A DNA stretch of 64,000 bases from Pseudomonas hormoni. Its GTDB lineage: Bacteria; Pseudomonadota; Gammaproteobacteria; Pseudomonadales; Pseudomonadaceae. Position 1 is the first letter of the stretch. Each line of letters opens with the position of its first letter. The translations under genes and the position numbers were made by a program. The stretch spans positions 687,001 to 751,000 of the forward strand of contig NZ_CP075566.1 of the NCBI RefSeq assembly GCF_018502625.1, written 5' to 3'. Under the pieces are notes generated by a model. That model saw only the letters and a list, made by a program, of their open reading frames with translations. It did no database searches and was not told the DNA's origin. Shown one piece after another: positions 36,998-46,774 of the stretch.

Positions 36998-37855
36998 ATG
37001 GCTGAAATCCTTTCGCTGCACGACGCGGTGAAGCAATTCGTCAACGACGGCGATACCGTCGCGCTCGAAGGCTTCACTCACCTGATCCCTACGGCGGCGG
37101 GTCACGAAATCATTCGTCAGGGCAAGAAAGATCTGACGCTGGTACGGATGACGCCTGACCTGATCTACGACCAGTTGATCGGCGCCGGTTGTGCTCGCAA
37201 GCTGATTTTCTCCTGGGGCGGCAACCCGGGCGTCGGTTCGCTGCACCGACTGCGTGACGCGGTCGAGAAGCAGTGGCCGCACGCGCTGGAAATCGAAGAA
37301 CACAGCCATGCTGACCTGGCAAATGCCTACGTCGCTGGCGCCTCCGGCCTGCCGTTCGCGGTGCTGCGTGCCTACGCCGGCTCCGACCTGCCGAAGGTCA
37401 ACCCGCTGATCAAAAGCGTCACTTGCCCGTTCACCGGCGAAGTATTGGCGGCGGTGCCTTCGGTGCGTCCGGACATCACCGTGATTCACGCACAGAAAGC
37501 CGACCGCAAAGGCAACGTGCTGCTTTGGGGCATTCTCGGCGTGCAGAAAGAAGCCGCACTGGCCGCCAAGCGTTGCATCGTCACCGTCGAAGAAATCGTC
37601 GACGACCTCAACGCACCGATGAACTCCTGTGTGCTGCCGACCTGGGCCTTGAGCGCGGTCTGCCACGTCCCTGGCGGTGCGCATCCGTCCTACGCTCACG
37701 GCTACAACGAGCGCGATAACCGTTTCTATCAGGCCTGGGACCCGATTGCCCGCGACCGTGAAACCTTCACCGCGTGGATCAACGAGTACATCCATGGCTG
37801 CGCTGACTTCAGCGAGTTCCAGGCCAAGCTGGCCGCTGCATCGGAGGCGAAGTAA
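36998..37855 (+). CDS. pcaI: 3-oxoadipate CoA-transferase subunit A
   Basis: 285 residues. With PcaJ it moves CoA from succinyl-CoA to beta-ketoadipate. CoA-transferase family I alpha signature at the start (DAVKQFVNDGDTVALEGFTHLIPTAAGHEII) and LIFSWGGNPGVGSLHRLRDA. ATG 36998 follows CGGGAGC. Its stop overlaps the pcaJ start (TAATG), giving coupled translation of the two subunits. Confidence 0.95.
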   Translation: MAEILSLHDAVKQFVNDGDTVALEGFTHLIPTAAGHEIIRQGKKDLTLVRMTPDLIYDQLIGAGCARKLIFSWGGNPGVGSLHRLRDAVEKQWPHALEIEEHSHADLANAYVAGASGLPFAVLRAYAGSDLPKVNPLIKSVTCPFTGEVLAAVPSVRPDITVIHAQKADRKGNVLLWGILGVQKEAALAAKRCIVTVEEIVDDLNAPMNSCVLPTWALSAVCHVPGGAHPSYAHGYNERDNRFYQAWDPIARDRETFTAWINEYIHGCADFSEFQAKLAAASEAK

Positions 37856-38634
37856 TGACTTACACCACCAATGAAATGATGACCGTCGCCGCGGCCCGCC
37901 GCCTGAAGAACGGTTCGGTGTGCTTCGTCGGCATCGGCCTGCCGTCGAAAGCGGCCAACCTGGCGCGGCTGACGTCCTCGCCAGACGTAGTCCTTATTTA
38001 CGAGTCGGGTCCGATCGGTGCCAAGCCAAGCGTACTGCCACTGTCGATCGGTGACGGTGAACTGGCGGAAACCGCTGATACCGTCGTTCCGACCGGTGAG
38101 ATTTTTCGCTACTGGCTGCAGGGCGGGCGCATCGACGTCGGTTTCCTCGGCGCTGCGCAAGTCGACCGCTTCGGCAACATCAACACCACGGTGGTGGGCG
38201 ATTACCACTCACCGAAAGTCCGTCTGCCGGGTGCCGGTGGCGCGCCGGAAATCGCTGGCTCGGCCAAAAGCGTTTTGATCATCCTTAAACAGTCGGCGCG
38301 TTCCTTCGTCGACAAGCTCGACTTCATCACCTCGGTCGGCCATGGCGAGGGCGGTGATTCGCGCAAGCGTCTGGGGCTGCCGGGCGCTGGTCCGGTCGGC
38401 ATCATCACCGACCTGTGCATCATGGAACCGGAAGCGGGCACCCATGAATTCGTGGTCACCGCGCTGCACCCGGGCGTGACCCGTGAGCAAGTGGTCGCTG
38501 CCACCGGTTGGGCCATTCGTTTCGCCGAGACGGTTGAAAACACCGCCGAGCCCACCGAGGTCGAACTGAAAGCACTCAGGGATCTGGAAGCCCGCACCGC
38601 TGCCGCCCACGGCCAAGCACCCGGAGAAGCGTGA
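37855..38634 (+). CDS. pcaJ: 3-oxoadipate CoA-transferase subunit B
   Basis: 259 residues. CoA-transferase family I beta subunit; the catalytic glutamate is E50 in [12 protein letters not shown] (the S-E-N-G-like motif). GGQADxx-like segment [11 protein letters not shown] near residue 30. It overlaps pcaI by one base and its TGA overlaps the pcaF ATG, so pcaIJF is a tight operon. Confidence 0.95.
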   Translation: MTYTTNEMMTVAAARRLKNGSVCFVGIGLPSKAANLARLTSSPDVVLIYESGPIGAKPSVLPLSIGDGELAETADTVVPTGEIFRYWLQGGRIDVGFLGAAQVDRFGNINTTVVGDYHSPKVRLPGAGGAPEIAGSAKSVLIILKQSARSFVDKLDFITSVGHGEGGDSRKRLGLPGAGPVGIITDLCIMEPEAGTHEFVVTALHPGVTREQVVAATGWAIRFAETVENTAEPTEVELKALRDLEARTAAAHGQAPGEA

Positions 38635-39836
38635 TGCGTGACGTTTATATCTGCGACGCGATTCGCACCCCCATCGGCCGTTTTGGCGGTGGCCTGTCAG
38701 CCGTTCGCGCCGACGACCTGGCCGCCGTGCCGATCAAGGCGTTGATGGAACGCAACCCGTCGGTGGACTGGAACGCGGTGGACGAGGTGTTCCTCGGCTG
38801 CGCCAACCAGGCCGGCGAAGACAACCGTAACGTGGCGCGCATGGCGCTGCTGCTGGCGGGCCTGCCGGAAACCATTCCGGGCGTGACCCTCAATCGTCTC
38901 TGCGCTTCGGGCATGGATGCCATCGGCACCGCGTTCCGCGCCATCGCCAGCGGCGAAATGGAGCTGGCGATTGCCGGCGGTGTCGAGTCGATGTCCCGTG
39001 CGCCGTTCGTGATGGGCAAGGCCGATGCGGCGTTCTCGCGCAACATGAAGCTGGAAGACACCACCATCGGCTGGCGCTTCATCAATCCGTTGATGAAAGC
39101 CCAATACGGTGTCGATGCAATGCCGCAGACCGCCGATAACGTGGCGGACGATTACGAAGTGTCCCGCGAAGATCAGGACGCTTTCGCCCTGCGCAGTCAG
39201 CAGCGGACAGCCGCCGCGCAAGCGGCAGGATTTTTCGCTGAAGAAATCGTCGAAGTGCGCATTGCCCACAAGAAGGGTGAAACCGTCGTCAGCCAGGATG
39301 AGCATCCTCGCGCCGACACGACGCTGGAAACCCTGGCCAAGCTGAAACCGGTCAATGGTCCCGACAAAACCGTGACTGCCGGCAATGCGTCGGGTGTGAA
39401 CGACGGTGCCGCAGCGCTGATCCTGGCCTCGGCCGAAGCGGTGAAAAAACACGGTCTGACCGCTCGCGCCAAAGTGCTGGGCATGGCGAGTGCCGGCGTT
39501 GCACCGCGGGTAATGGGCATCGGCCCGGTGCCGGCCGTGCGCAAACTGACCGAACGCCTGGGCCTGGCCGTCAGCGATTTCGACGTGATCGAACTCAACG
39601 AAGCCTTTGCCAGCCAGGGCTTGGCCGTGCTGCGTGAACTGGGTCTGGCGGATGACGCGGCTCAGGTCAACCCGAACGGTGGCGCCATTGCCTTGGGGCA
39701 TCCGTTGGGCATGAGCGGTGCGCGTCTGGTGCTGACGGCGTTGCATCAGCTGGAAAAAACCGGTGGCAAGAAAGGTCTGGCGACCATGTGTGTCGGCGTC
39801 GGCCAGGGGCTGGCCTTGGCGATCGAACGCGTCTGA
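38634..39836 (+). CDS. pcaF: Beta-ketoadipyl-CoA thiolase
   Basis: 400 residues; cleaves beta-ketoadipyl-CoA to succinyl-CoA and acetyl-CoA, the last step of the pathway. Thiolase nucleophile C90 ([11 protein letters not shown]), H356 ([11 protein letters not shown]) and acid/base C386 (MCVGVGQG). ATG 38634 is used (GTG 38631 is less likely); it overlaps the pcaJ stop. Confidence 0.96.
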   Translation: MRDVYICDAIRTPIGRFGGGLSAVRADDLAAVPIKALMERNPSVDWNAVDEVFLGCANQAGEDNRNVARMALLLAGLPETIPGVTLNRLCASGMDAIGTAFRAIASGEMELAIAGGVESMSRAPFVMGKADAAFSRNMKLEDTTIGWRFINPLMKAQYGVDAMPQTADNVADDYEVSREDQDAFALRSQQRTAAAQAAGFFAEEIVEVRIAHKKGETVVSQDEHPRADTTLETLAKLKPVNGPDKTVTAGNASGVNDGAAALILASAEAVKKHGLTARAKVLGMASAGVAPRVMGIGPVPAVRKLTERLGLAVSDFDVIELNEAFASQGLAVLRELGLADDAAQVNPNGGAIALGHPLGMSGARLVLTALHQLEKTGGKKGLATMCVGVGQGLALAIERV

Positions 39837-39872
39837 CGCGCAGCAGTGACAATAAGAACTGAGGAAAGCGAA

Positions 39873-40577
39873 ATGACTGACAAGCCTGGTTACCGTCGCC
39901 CGCAGGAAGGCACCCAGCCCGAGTATCTGCACCCGACTTATCAATCCACCAACCGTCGCTCGCCGTCCAAACCGTTGGTGTTTTTGCCCCATTCGCTGTC
40001 GGAAATTACTGGCCCGACGGTCGGTGCCGAGCGCGTCAACGAGAAGGACAACGACCTGACCGCCCATCACACGGGCGAGCCATTGGGCGAACGCATCATC
40101 ATTCACGGCCGCGTGCTGGATGAAAACGGTCTGCCGGTGCCGGGGATTCTGGTGGAGATCTGGCAGGCTAACGCCGCCGGCCGCTACAACCATGCCCGCG
40201 ACCTGCATGACGCACCGCTGGACCCGAACTTCACCGGCACCGGCCGCACCGTGACCGACGCCGATGGCTGGTATCAATTCCAGACCATCAAGCCCGGCGC
40301 CTACCCGTGGGGCAACCACCACAATGCCTGGCGCCCGGCGCACATCCATTTCTCGCTGTTCGGGCCGAGCATTCTGACGCGCCTCGTCACGCAGATGTAT
40401 TTCCCCGGTGATCCGCTGCTGGCGTACGACCCGATCTACAACTGTGTGCCGGACACCCGCGCCAAAGAGCGCCTGATTGCCAGTTTCGACCTGGAAAAAA
40501 CCATCCCTTCCTACGCCCTCGGTTATCGCTGGGACATCGTCTTGCGCGGCCGCGACGCCACGCCGATGGAGAAATAA
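39873..40577 (+). CDS. pcaH: Protocatechuate 3,4-dioxygenase beta subunit
   Basis: 234 residues. Intradiol ring-cleaving enzyme; the beta subunit carries the non-haem Fe(III). Iron ligands Y105 (GRYNH), Y144 (GAYPW), H157 and H159 (WRPAHIHF) match the P. putida ligands Y108, Y147, H160 and H162 with the same spacing. ATG 39873 (GAGGAAAG upstream). Followed 1 bp later by pcaG. In P. putida pcaHG lies away from pcaIJF; here it is inserted between pcaF and the transporter gene. Confidence 0.96.
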   Translation: MTDKPGYRRPQEGTQPEYLHPTYQSTNRRSPSKPLVFLPHSLSEITGPTVGAERVNEKDNDLTAHHTGEPLGERIIIHGRVLDENGLPVPGILVEIWQANAAGRYNHARDLHDAPLDPNFTGTGRTVTDADGWYQFQTIKPGAYPWGNHHNAWRPAHIHFSLFGPSILTRLVTQMYFPGDPLLAYDPIYNCVPDTRAKERLIASFDLEKTIPSYALGYRWDIVLRGRDATPMEK

Positions 40578-40578
40578 G

Positions 40579-41145
40579 ATGACGCTGACTGCGACCACGT
40601 CCCACACCGTCGGGCCGTATTACCACATCGGCCTGACCTGGCTGAACCGCGAAAACCTGACCGTCGAACAAACCCTGGGCGAGCGCGTGGCGATCACCGG
40701 GCAAGTTGTCGATGGCAACGGCGACGTCGTCAACGACGCGATGCTGGAAGTCTGGCAGGCCAACGCCGCCGGCAAGTACGACCACCCCGAAGACGATCAG
40801 GACAAACCCCTGGACCCGAACTTCGAAGGGTTCGGCCGGATTCCTGTGGATGCCGAAGGGCGCTTCCGGTTCACCACGATCAAGCCGGGTACGGTGGAAG
40901 GGCTGAAAGGCACGACCCAGGCACCGCACCTGGTGGTGCTGGTGTTTGCTCGCGGGTTGGTGAAGCACTTGCTGACGCGGATTTACTTTGATGGTGAACC
41001 GGCCAATGTGTCGGACCCGCTGCTGGAGTGCGTGCCGGCTGAGCGCCGCAATACCTTGCTGGCGAAGCAGGATGCGAGCGGTGTGTACCAGTGGAATGTG
41101 ATTCTGCAGGGCACCGATGCCGAGACGGTGTTTTTCGATTATTGA
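40579..41145 (+). CDS. pcaG: Protocatechuate 3,4-dioxygenase alpha subunit
   Basis: 188 residues. Same fold as PcaH (shared EVWQANAAGKYDHP and LDPNFEGFGR) but without the iron ligand set: where PcaH has WRPAHIHF this chain reads TQAPHLVVLVF. It builds the alpha part of the (alpha-beta-Fe) unit and contributes to the active-site wall. The ATG lies 1 bp past the pcaH stop. Confidence 0.96.
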   Translation: MTLTATTSHTVGPYYHIGLTWLNRENLTVEQTLGERVAITGQVVDGNGDVVNDAMLEVWQANAAGKYDHPEDDQDKPLDPNFEGFGRIPVDAEGRFRFTTIKPGTVEGLKGTTQAPHLVVLVFARGLVKHLLTRIYFDGEPANVSDPLLECVPAERRNTLLAKQDASGVYQWNVILQGTDAETVFFDY

Positions 41146-41156
41146 GTGAACGCACT

Positions 41157-41296
41157 ACCCTGTGGCGAGGGAGCTTGCTCCCGCTCGGCTGCGAAGCAGC
41201 CGTAAAACCGGCTGACAAGGTCTGCCTGACTGAGCGCGTTTGAAGGTTTTGGGCTTGCTCCGCAAGCCAGCGGGAGCAAGCTCCCTCGCCACAGAG
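41157..41296. repeat. REP pair of the 'gtggcgagggagcttgctccc' class
   Basis: Arms CCTGTGGCGAGGGAGCTTGC and GGGAGCAAGCTCCCTCGCCA, with inner GGCTGCGAAGCAGCC. It separates pcaHG from the transporter gene and may form the end of the upstream transcript. Confidence 0.88.
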
Positions 41297-41384
41297 TTTG
41301 TACTGGCTTCTGATGAGTGATCTGTGGAACGGGACTGTTGCAAAGTGTGTCTAGACTGTCTCTGTCCCCAAAGAGTGAAGAACA

Positions 41385-42689
41385 ATGACAACCCCTACCG
41401 CTATCCCAGCGCATTACACCGGCGAAGAGCGCAGCAAGCGGATCTTCGCGATTGTCGGCGCCTCGTCCGGCAACCTTGTCGAATGGTTCGACTTCTACGT
41501 CTACGCCTTTTGCGCGATCTATTTTGCGCCAGCCTTTTTTCCGTCCGATAACCCGACTGTGCAGCTGGTCAACACCGCTGGCGTGTTCGCCGCCGGGTTT
41601 CTGATGCGGCCGATCGGCGGCTGGATTTTCGGTCGTGTCGCGGACAAGCACGGGCGCAAGAATTCGATGATGATTTCGATTCTGATGATGTGCTTCGGTT
41701 CGTTGCTCATCGCCTGCCTGCCGACCTACAAGGACATCGGCGTCTGGGCGCCGATCATGCTGTTGTTCGCGCGCTTGATCCAGGGCCTGTCGGTGGGCGG
41801 CGAGTACGGCACCACCGCGACCTACATGAGCGAAGTTGCGCTCAAGGGCCAGCGCGGTTTTTTTGCCTCGTTCCAGTACGTGACACTGATTGGCGGGCAA
41901 CTGCTGGCGGTGTCGCTGGTGGTGGTCTTGCAGCAGTTCCTCACCGAAGATGACCTGCGTGCCTACGGCTGGCGGATTCCGTTTGTGGTCGGTGCAGTCG
42001 CGGCATTGATCTCGCTGTTCCTGCGCCGTTCGCTCAAGGAAACCACCAGCAAGGAAATGCGCGAGAACAAGGACGCCGGCAGCATCCGCGCCTTGTTCCG
42101 CGACCATAAAGCCGCGTTCATCACCGTGCTCGGTTACACCGCCGGTGGCTCGCTGATTTTCTACACGTTCACCACGTACATGCAGAAATACCTGGTGAAC
42201 ACTGCCGGCATGCACGCCAAGACCGCCAGTTACATCATGACCGGTGCGCTCTTTCTATATATGTGCATGCAGCCACTGTTCGGCATGCTCGCCGACAAGA
42301 TCGGCCGACGTAATTCGATGCTCTGGTTCGGTGCTTTGGGTACGTTGTTCACCGTGCCAATCCTGTTGAGCCTGAAGAGCGTCAGCAGTCCGTTCCTGGC
42401 CTTTGTGTTGATCACCGTGGCGCTGGCGATCGTCAGTTTCTACACCTCCATCAGCGGTCTGGTGAAAGCCGAAATGTTCCCGCCGGAAGTGCGCGCATTG
42501 GGCGTTGGCCTGGCGTACGCGGTGGCGAATGCGATCTTCGGCGGTTCGGCAGAGTACGTGGCGCTGAGCCTCAAAGCCGTGGGCATGGAAAACTCCTTCT
42601 ACTGGTACGTCACGGTGATGATGGCGGTGGCGTTCCTGTTCAGCCTGCGTCTGCCGAAACAGGCGAAATACCTGCACCACGACCTTTGA
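41385..42689 (+). CDS. pcaT: Dicarboxylate/H+ MFS symporter PcaT
   Basis: 434 residues, metabolite:H+ symporter (MHS) family like alpha-ketoglutarate permease KgtP. Seen: [14 protein letters not shown] near residue 33, the loop motif [14 protein letters not shown] and [21 protein letters not shown]. In P. putida the homologue PcaT takes up beta-ketoadipate and related dicarboxylates. Position between pcaG and pcaB supports that role. ATG 41385. Confidence 0.9.
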   Translation: MTTPTAIPAHYTGEERSKRIFAIVGASSGNLVEWFDFYVYAFCAIYFAPAFFPSDNPTVQLVNTAGVFAAGFLMRPIGGWIFGRVADKHGRKNSMMISILMMCFGSLLIACLPTYKDIGVWAPIMLLFARLIQGLSVGGEYGTTATYMSEVALKGQRGFFASFQYVTLIGGQLLAVSLVVVLQQFLTEDDLRAYGWRIPFVVGAVAALISLFLRRSLKETTSKEMRENKDAGSIRALFRDHKAAFITVLGYTAGGSLIFYTFTTYMQKYLVNTAGMHAKTASYIMTGALFLYMCMQPLFGMLADKIGRRNSMLWFGALGTLFTVPILLSLKSVSSPFLAFVLITVALAIVSFYTSISGLVKAEMFPPEVRALGVGLAYAVANAIFGGSAEYVALSLKAVGMENSFYWYVTVMMAVAFLFSLRLPKQAKYLHHDL

Positions 42690-42734
42690 TCCATCTGCGT
42701 GGGCCACACCGGCCCACGCCTTCAGGGACTGTTT

Positions 42735-44099
42735 ATGAACCAGCGACCGGGCAATCAATTGTTCGATGCCTATTTCACTGCCCGCGATATGCGTGACGTG
42801 TTCTGCGATCAGGGCCGGGTTCAGGCCATGCTTGATTTCGAAGTGGCGCTGGCCCGGGCGGAGGCGAAGGTAGGCTTGATTCCGCAGACCGCTGTGGCGT
42901 CTATCGAAGCAGCCTGCCGGGCCGAGCATTTTGATTTCGCCGCACTCGGCGAGGCGATTGCCACGGCCGGCAATTCGGCGATTCCGCTGGTGAAAGCCTT
43001 GGGCAAACAGATCGCGACCACCGATGTTGAAGCCGAGCGCTATGTGCATCTGGGCGCGACCAGTCAGGATGTGATGGACACTGGCCTGGTGCTGCAACTG
43101 CGCCGGGCACTGGAACTGATTGAAGGCGATCTGGCGCAACTGGGCGAAACCCTCGCGACGCAAGCCTTGCGTTTCGTCGCCACGCCGCTGGCTGGACGCA
43201 CCTGGTTGCAACACGCGACACCGGTCACCTTGGGCATGAAGATCGCCGGTTGGCTGGGCGCCGTCACCCGCAGCCGCCAACGCCTGCAGGAACTCAAACC
43301 GCGTCTGCTGGTGCTGCAATTCGGCGGCGCTTCCGGCACCCTCGCGGCCCTCGGCACGCAGGCGATGCCGATTGCCGAAGCCTTGGCCGCTGAACTGCAA
43401 CTGACCTTGCCCGACCAGCCCTGGCACACCCAGCGTGATCGTCTGGTGGAGTTCGCTTCGGTGCTGGGATTGATCGCCGGCAGCCTCGGCAAACTCGGCC
43501 GCGATATCAGCCTGTTGATGCAAACCGAAGCGGGCGAAGTGTTCGAACCCTCGGCGCCGGGCAAGGGTGGCTCTTCGACCATGCCGCACAAACGCAACCC
43601 GGTGGGCGCTGCGGTGCTGATCGGCGCGGCAACGCGCGTGCCTGGTTTGCTCTCGACCCTGTTTAGCGCGATGCCGCAAGAACACGAGCGCAGTCTGGGC
43701 CTGTGGCATGCCGAGTGGGAAACCCTGCCGGAGATTTGCTGCCTGGTGTCCGGCAGCCTCAAACAAGCGCTGCTGGTGGCGGACGGACTGGAAGTGGACG
43801 CCGAACGCATGGCCCGCAACCTCGACCTGACCCAAGGCCTGGCGCTGGCCGAAGCGGTGAGCATCGTCCTCTCCCAACGGGTCGGCCGCGATACCGCGCA
43901 CCATTTGTTGGAGCAATGCTGCAAACGCGCCGTGGCCGAGCAACGGCATTTGCGCGCGGTTCTCGGCGATGAGCCACAAGTGACCGCCGAGCTCTCGCCT
44001 GCTGAACTTGATGATCTGCTGGACCCCGCCCACTATCTCGGTCAATCCCGTACCTGGGTCGAGCGAGCGGTGGCTGAACATTCTGCGTTGACTGCCTGA
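42735..44099 (+). CDS. pcaB: 3-carboxy-cis,cis-muconate cycloisomerase
   Basis: 454 residues, fumarase/aspartase superfamily. Converts 3-carboxymuconate to 4-carboxymuconolactone. The family signature GKGGSSTMPHKRNPVGA is present, and the catalytic-loop GATSQDVMDT at ~115. ATG 42735 chosen for fit of MNQRPGNQLFDAYFTARDMR with the family. pcaD follows after 11 bp. Confidence 0.95.
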   Translation: MNQRPGNQLFDAYFTARDMRDVFCDQGRVQAMLDFEVALARAEAKVGLIPQTAVASIEAACRAEHFDFAALGEAIATAGNSAIPLVKALGKQIATTDVEAERYVHLGATSQDVMDTGLVLQLRRALELIEGDLAQLGETLATQALRFVATPLAGRTWLQHATPVTLGMKIAGWLGAVTRSRQRLQELKPRLLVLQFGGASGTLAALGTQAMPIAEALAAELQLTLPDQPWHTQRDRLVEFASVLGLIAGSLGKLGRDISLLMQTEAGEVFEPSAPGKGGSSTMPHKRNPVGAAVLIGAATRVPGLLSTLFSAMPQEHERSLGLWHAEWETLPEICCLVSGSLKQALLVADGLEVDAERMARNLDLTQGLALAEAVSIVLSQRVGRDTAHHLLEQCCKRAVAEQRHLRAVLGDEPQVTAELSPAELDDLLDPAHYLGQSRTWVERAVAEHSALTA

Positions 44100-44110
44100 A
44101 GGAGATTGCT

Positions 44111-44917
44111 GTGGCTTTCGTACAACTCGCCGAGGGCGAACTGCACTACCAAATTGAAGGGCCGCAACTCGATGGACCGGCCGATGCGCCGGTGCTGGTG
44201 CTGTCCAACTCGCTGGGCACCGACCTGCACATGTGGGACGCGCAGATTGCGGCGTTCACCGAACATTTCCGGGTGCTGCGTTTCGACACGCGCGGGCACG
44301 GCAAATCGCTGGTCACGCCAGGGCCGTACACCATCGAGCAATTGGGCCGTGACGTGCTCGCCTTGCTGGATGCGCTGCACATCGATAAAGCGCATTTCTG
44401 CGGTCTGTCGATGGGCGGCTTGATCGGCCAGTGGCTGGGCATCCATGCCGGTGATCGCTTGAACAAACTGGTGGTGTGCAACACCGCGGCGAAAATCGGC
44501 GATCCGTCGATCTGGAATCCACGCATCGAAACCGTGCTGCGTGACGGCGCGGCGGCCATGGTCGCGCTGCGTGATGCATCGATTGCGCGCTGGTTCACCG
44601 CGGATTTTGCCGAAGCCAATCCTGCTGCGGCCAAGAAGATTACCGACATGCTCGCGGCCACTTCGCCAGACGGTTATGCGGCCAATTGTGCGGCGGTACG
44701 CGATGCCGATTTCCGTGATCAGCTGTCGTCGATCAAGGTGCCGCTGCTGGTGATCGCCGGCAGTGAAGACGCCGTGACGCCGCCGTCCGGTGGGCACTTC
44801 ATCCAGGAACACGTGCAGGGCGCCGAGTACGCCGAGTTCTACGCCGCGCACCTGTCCAACGTTCAGGCCGGTGCTGAGTTCAGTGACCGGGTGCTGGCGT
44901 TTCTGTCAGCTGATTAA
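44111..44917 (+). CDS. pcaD: 3-oxoadipate enol-lactonase
   Basis: 268 residues from GTG 44111 (GGAGA upstream). Alpha/beta hydrolase that opens beta-ketoadipate enol-lactone to beta-ketoadipate. Nucleophile S100 in CGLSMGGLIG, acid in GSEDAVTPP, histidine in AAHLSNVQ near the C-terminus. It lies between pcaB and pcaC, the same order as in P. putida pcaBDC. Confidence 0.95.
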   Translation: MAFVQLAEGELHYQIEGPQLDGPADAPVLVLSNSLGTDLHMWDAQIAAFTEHFRVLRFDTRGHGKSLVTPGPYTIEQLGRDVLALLDALHIDKAHFCGLSMGGLIGQWLGIHAGDRLNKLVVCNTAAKIGDPSIWNPRIETVLRDGAAAMVALRDASIARWFTADFAEANPAAAKKITDMLAATSPDGYAANCAAVRDADFRDQLSSIKVPLLVIAGSEDAVTPPSGGHFIQEHVQGAEYAEFYAAHLSNVQAGAEFSDRVLAFLSAD

Positions 44918-44927
44918 GGGGATTGTT

Positions 44928-45320
44928 GTGGACGAGAAACAACGTTACGACGAGGGCCTGAACGTTCGCCGCGCGGTGCTTGGCGACGCCCACGTCGACC
45001 GTAGCCTGAACGCGCTGACCGAGTTCAACTCGGAGTTTCAGGAAATGATCACCCGCCACGCCTGGGGCGACATCTGGACCCGTCCGGGCTTGCCGCGCCA
45101 CACCCGTAGCCTGATCACCCTCGCCATGCTGATCGGCATGAACCGCAATGAAGAACTCAAGTTGCACCTGCGTGCCGCCGCCAACAACGGCGTGACCCGC
45201 GGCGAGATCAAGGAAGTGATCATGCAGAGCGCGATCTACTGTGGCATTCCGGCGGCGAATGCGACGTTCCACCTGGCGGAGTCGGTGTGGGATGAGTTGG
45301 GGGTTGAGTCGCGGGAGTAA
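44928..45320 (+). CDS. pcaC: 4-carboxymuconolactone decarboxylase
   Basis: 130 residues from GTG 44928. CMD family: FNSEFQEMITRHAWGDIWTRPGLPRHTRSLITLAML and the later NNGVTRGEIKEVIMQSAIYCGIPAANATFH, with the usual Glu/Cys/His positions. Decarboxylates 4-carboxymuconolactone to the enol-lactone used by PcaD. Ten bases after the pcaD stop. Last gene of the catabolic run. Confidence 0.95.
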   Translation: MDEKQRYDEGLNVRRAVLGDAHVDRSLNALTEFNSEFQEMITRHAWGDIWTRPGLPRHTRSLITLAMLIGMNRNEELKLHLRAAANNGVTRGEIKEVIMQSAIYCGIPAANATFHLAESVWDELGVESRE

Positions 45321-45347
45321 TTGCGGGGATTTGCGGTGCCTGGGCTG

Positions 45348-45512
45348 ACGCCATCGCGAGCAGGCTCGCTCCCACAGTGGTCCGATGTGAACACCAGTGT
45401 CATGTTCACCGAAGATCCCTGTGGGAGCGAGCCTGCTCGCGATGGCGGCGGTACATTCAAGATCATTGCTGACTGATACGCCGCTTTCGCGAGCAAGTTC
45501 GCTCCCACATTT
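45348..45512. repeat. Cluster of three REP elements between pcaC and the porin gene
   Basis: Three REP copies: inverse at ~45351-45377, direct at ~45417-45447 and inverse at ~45486-45510 (GCTCGCTCCCACAG / CTGTGGGAGCGAGC types). The convergent genes end here. Confidence 0.88.
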
Positions 45513-45520
45513 GTTTGTGT

Positions 45521-46774
45521 TTACAGCAGGCTGATCGGATAGCTGACGATCAACCGGTTCTCGTCGAACTCGTTGTTGCTGAAGTCGCGGCGCATGGTCG
45601 AGTTGCGCCATTTGACGTTCAGGTCCTTCAGCGCACCGCTCTGGACGGTGTAGCCCAGTTCACTTTCGCGTCCCCATTCCTTGCCGTCGGTGACGGTGCC
45701 GGTGTGCACGTTTTCGCCGCTGATGTAGCGGTTCATCAGGGTCAGGCCGGGAATGCCGAGGGCGACGAAGTTGTAGTCGTGACGCAGTTGCCAGGATTTT
45801 TCCTGGGCGTTGTCATAACTGGCGTTGTAGCTGTCGTTGGCCAGGGTGCCGCCGCTGGTGCCGTTGACCCGCATCCAGGCGCTGTCGCCGGTGAGTTTTT
45901 GCAGGCCGACGTAGAAGGTGTTGCCGCCATATTTGGCGGAGAACATTCCCGACCAGGTCTTGTTGTCCAGATCACCGGCGCGGGCACTGCCGTCATCCTT
46001 GCCGTAGAAGAAACCGAGGTTGGCGCCCAGGGTCCAGTCGCCGAGCGGTTGGCTGTGGATCAGGTTGACGTATTGCTGGCTGTAGATGTCCTTGAGTTCG
46101 GCGTTCCACAGGCCGATTTGCGTGCGCTTTTCGTTGAACAGGTATTCGCCGCCCTGGAAGTTGAAGCGGTCGGAGGTGAACGCCGCTTTGCCGGTCATCG
46201 ACAGGTCGCTCATGCTGCTGTCATCACGTGGGCTGTTTTGGCGGAACTGACCGCCGTAGAGCGTCAGGCCATTGATTTCCTTCGACGTGATCTGCCCGCC
46301 GCGGAAGGTTTGCGGCAGCGAGCGACCATCGTCCGAACGCAGGATCGGCAGCACCGGCATCCATTCGCCGACCTTCACTTCGGTCTGTGACAGCTTGGCC
46401 TTGAACGCCACGTTGGTGCGGCCGAAGTTGTCTGCCGGGCGACCATCGTGATCCAGCGGCAGCAGTTGCGTACCACCGGTGCCTTTGCCGCCGTCGAGCT
46501 TCACCGAGTACAGCCCCAGCACATCCATGCCGAACCCGACGGTGCCCTGGGTGAACCCGGACTTCGCGTCGAGGATGAAACTTTGCGTCCACTCTTCAGC
46601 CTTGCCCTGCGCCTTGGTCGGGTTGGTGAAGTTGCGGTTGATGTAGAAGTTGCGCAGGTTGAGGTTGACCTTGGCACCTTCGACAAAACCTGACTCTTCG
46701 GCCGTGGCGGGCAGGGCGGCACCGGCCAGTGCGATGGCGATCAGGCTGGGAACCAAATAGGTGGAAGGCGTCAT
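45521..46774 (-). CDS. OprD-family outer membrane porin, probable aromatic-acid channel (OpdK-like)
   Basis: 417 residues from ATG 46774. Signal peptide ends ALPATA before EESGFVEG; OprD pattern follows: AKVNLNLRNFYINRNF, GFGMDVLGLYSVKLDGG, SDDGRSLPQTFRGGQITSKEINGLTLYGGQF, and a terminal strand ENRLIVSYPISLL. OprD-family subclasses such as OpdK admit vanillate, benzoate and similar acids. The location at the end of the pca island and a PcaR-like box ~190-225 bp upstream point to protocatechuate/4-hydroxybenzoate uptake. Exact substrate not provable here. Confidence 0.9.
   Translation of the reverse strand: MTPSTYLVPSLIAIALAGAALPATAEESGFVEGAKVNLNLRNFYINRNFTNPTKAQGKAEEWTQSFILDAKSGFTQGTVGFGMDVLGLYSVKLDGGKGTGGTQLLPLDHDGRPADNFGRTNVAFKAKLSQTEVKVGEWMPVLPILRSDDGRSLPQTFRGGQITSKEINGLTLYGGQFRQNSPRDDSSMSDLSMTGKAAFTSDRFNFQGGEYLFNEKRTQIGLWNAELKDIYSQQYVNLIHSQPLGDWTLGANLGFFYGKDDGSARAGDLDNKTWSGMFSAKYGGNTFYVGLQKLTGDSAWMRVNGTSGGTLANDSYNASYDNAQEKSWQLRHDYNFVALGIPGLTLMNRYISGENVHTGTVTDGKEWGRESELGYTVQSGALKDLNVKWRNSTMRRDFSNNEFDENRLIVSYPISLL

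Noticed and set aside
38697..40607. A 636-codon minus-strand frame across pcaF and pcaH
   Set aside because: It spans two genes with intact catalytic residues on the other strand; no domain in its product.
42255..44081. A 608-codon minus-strand frame across pcaT and pcaB
   Set aside because: Antisense to two conserved genes; composition artefact of GC-rich third positions.
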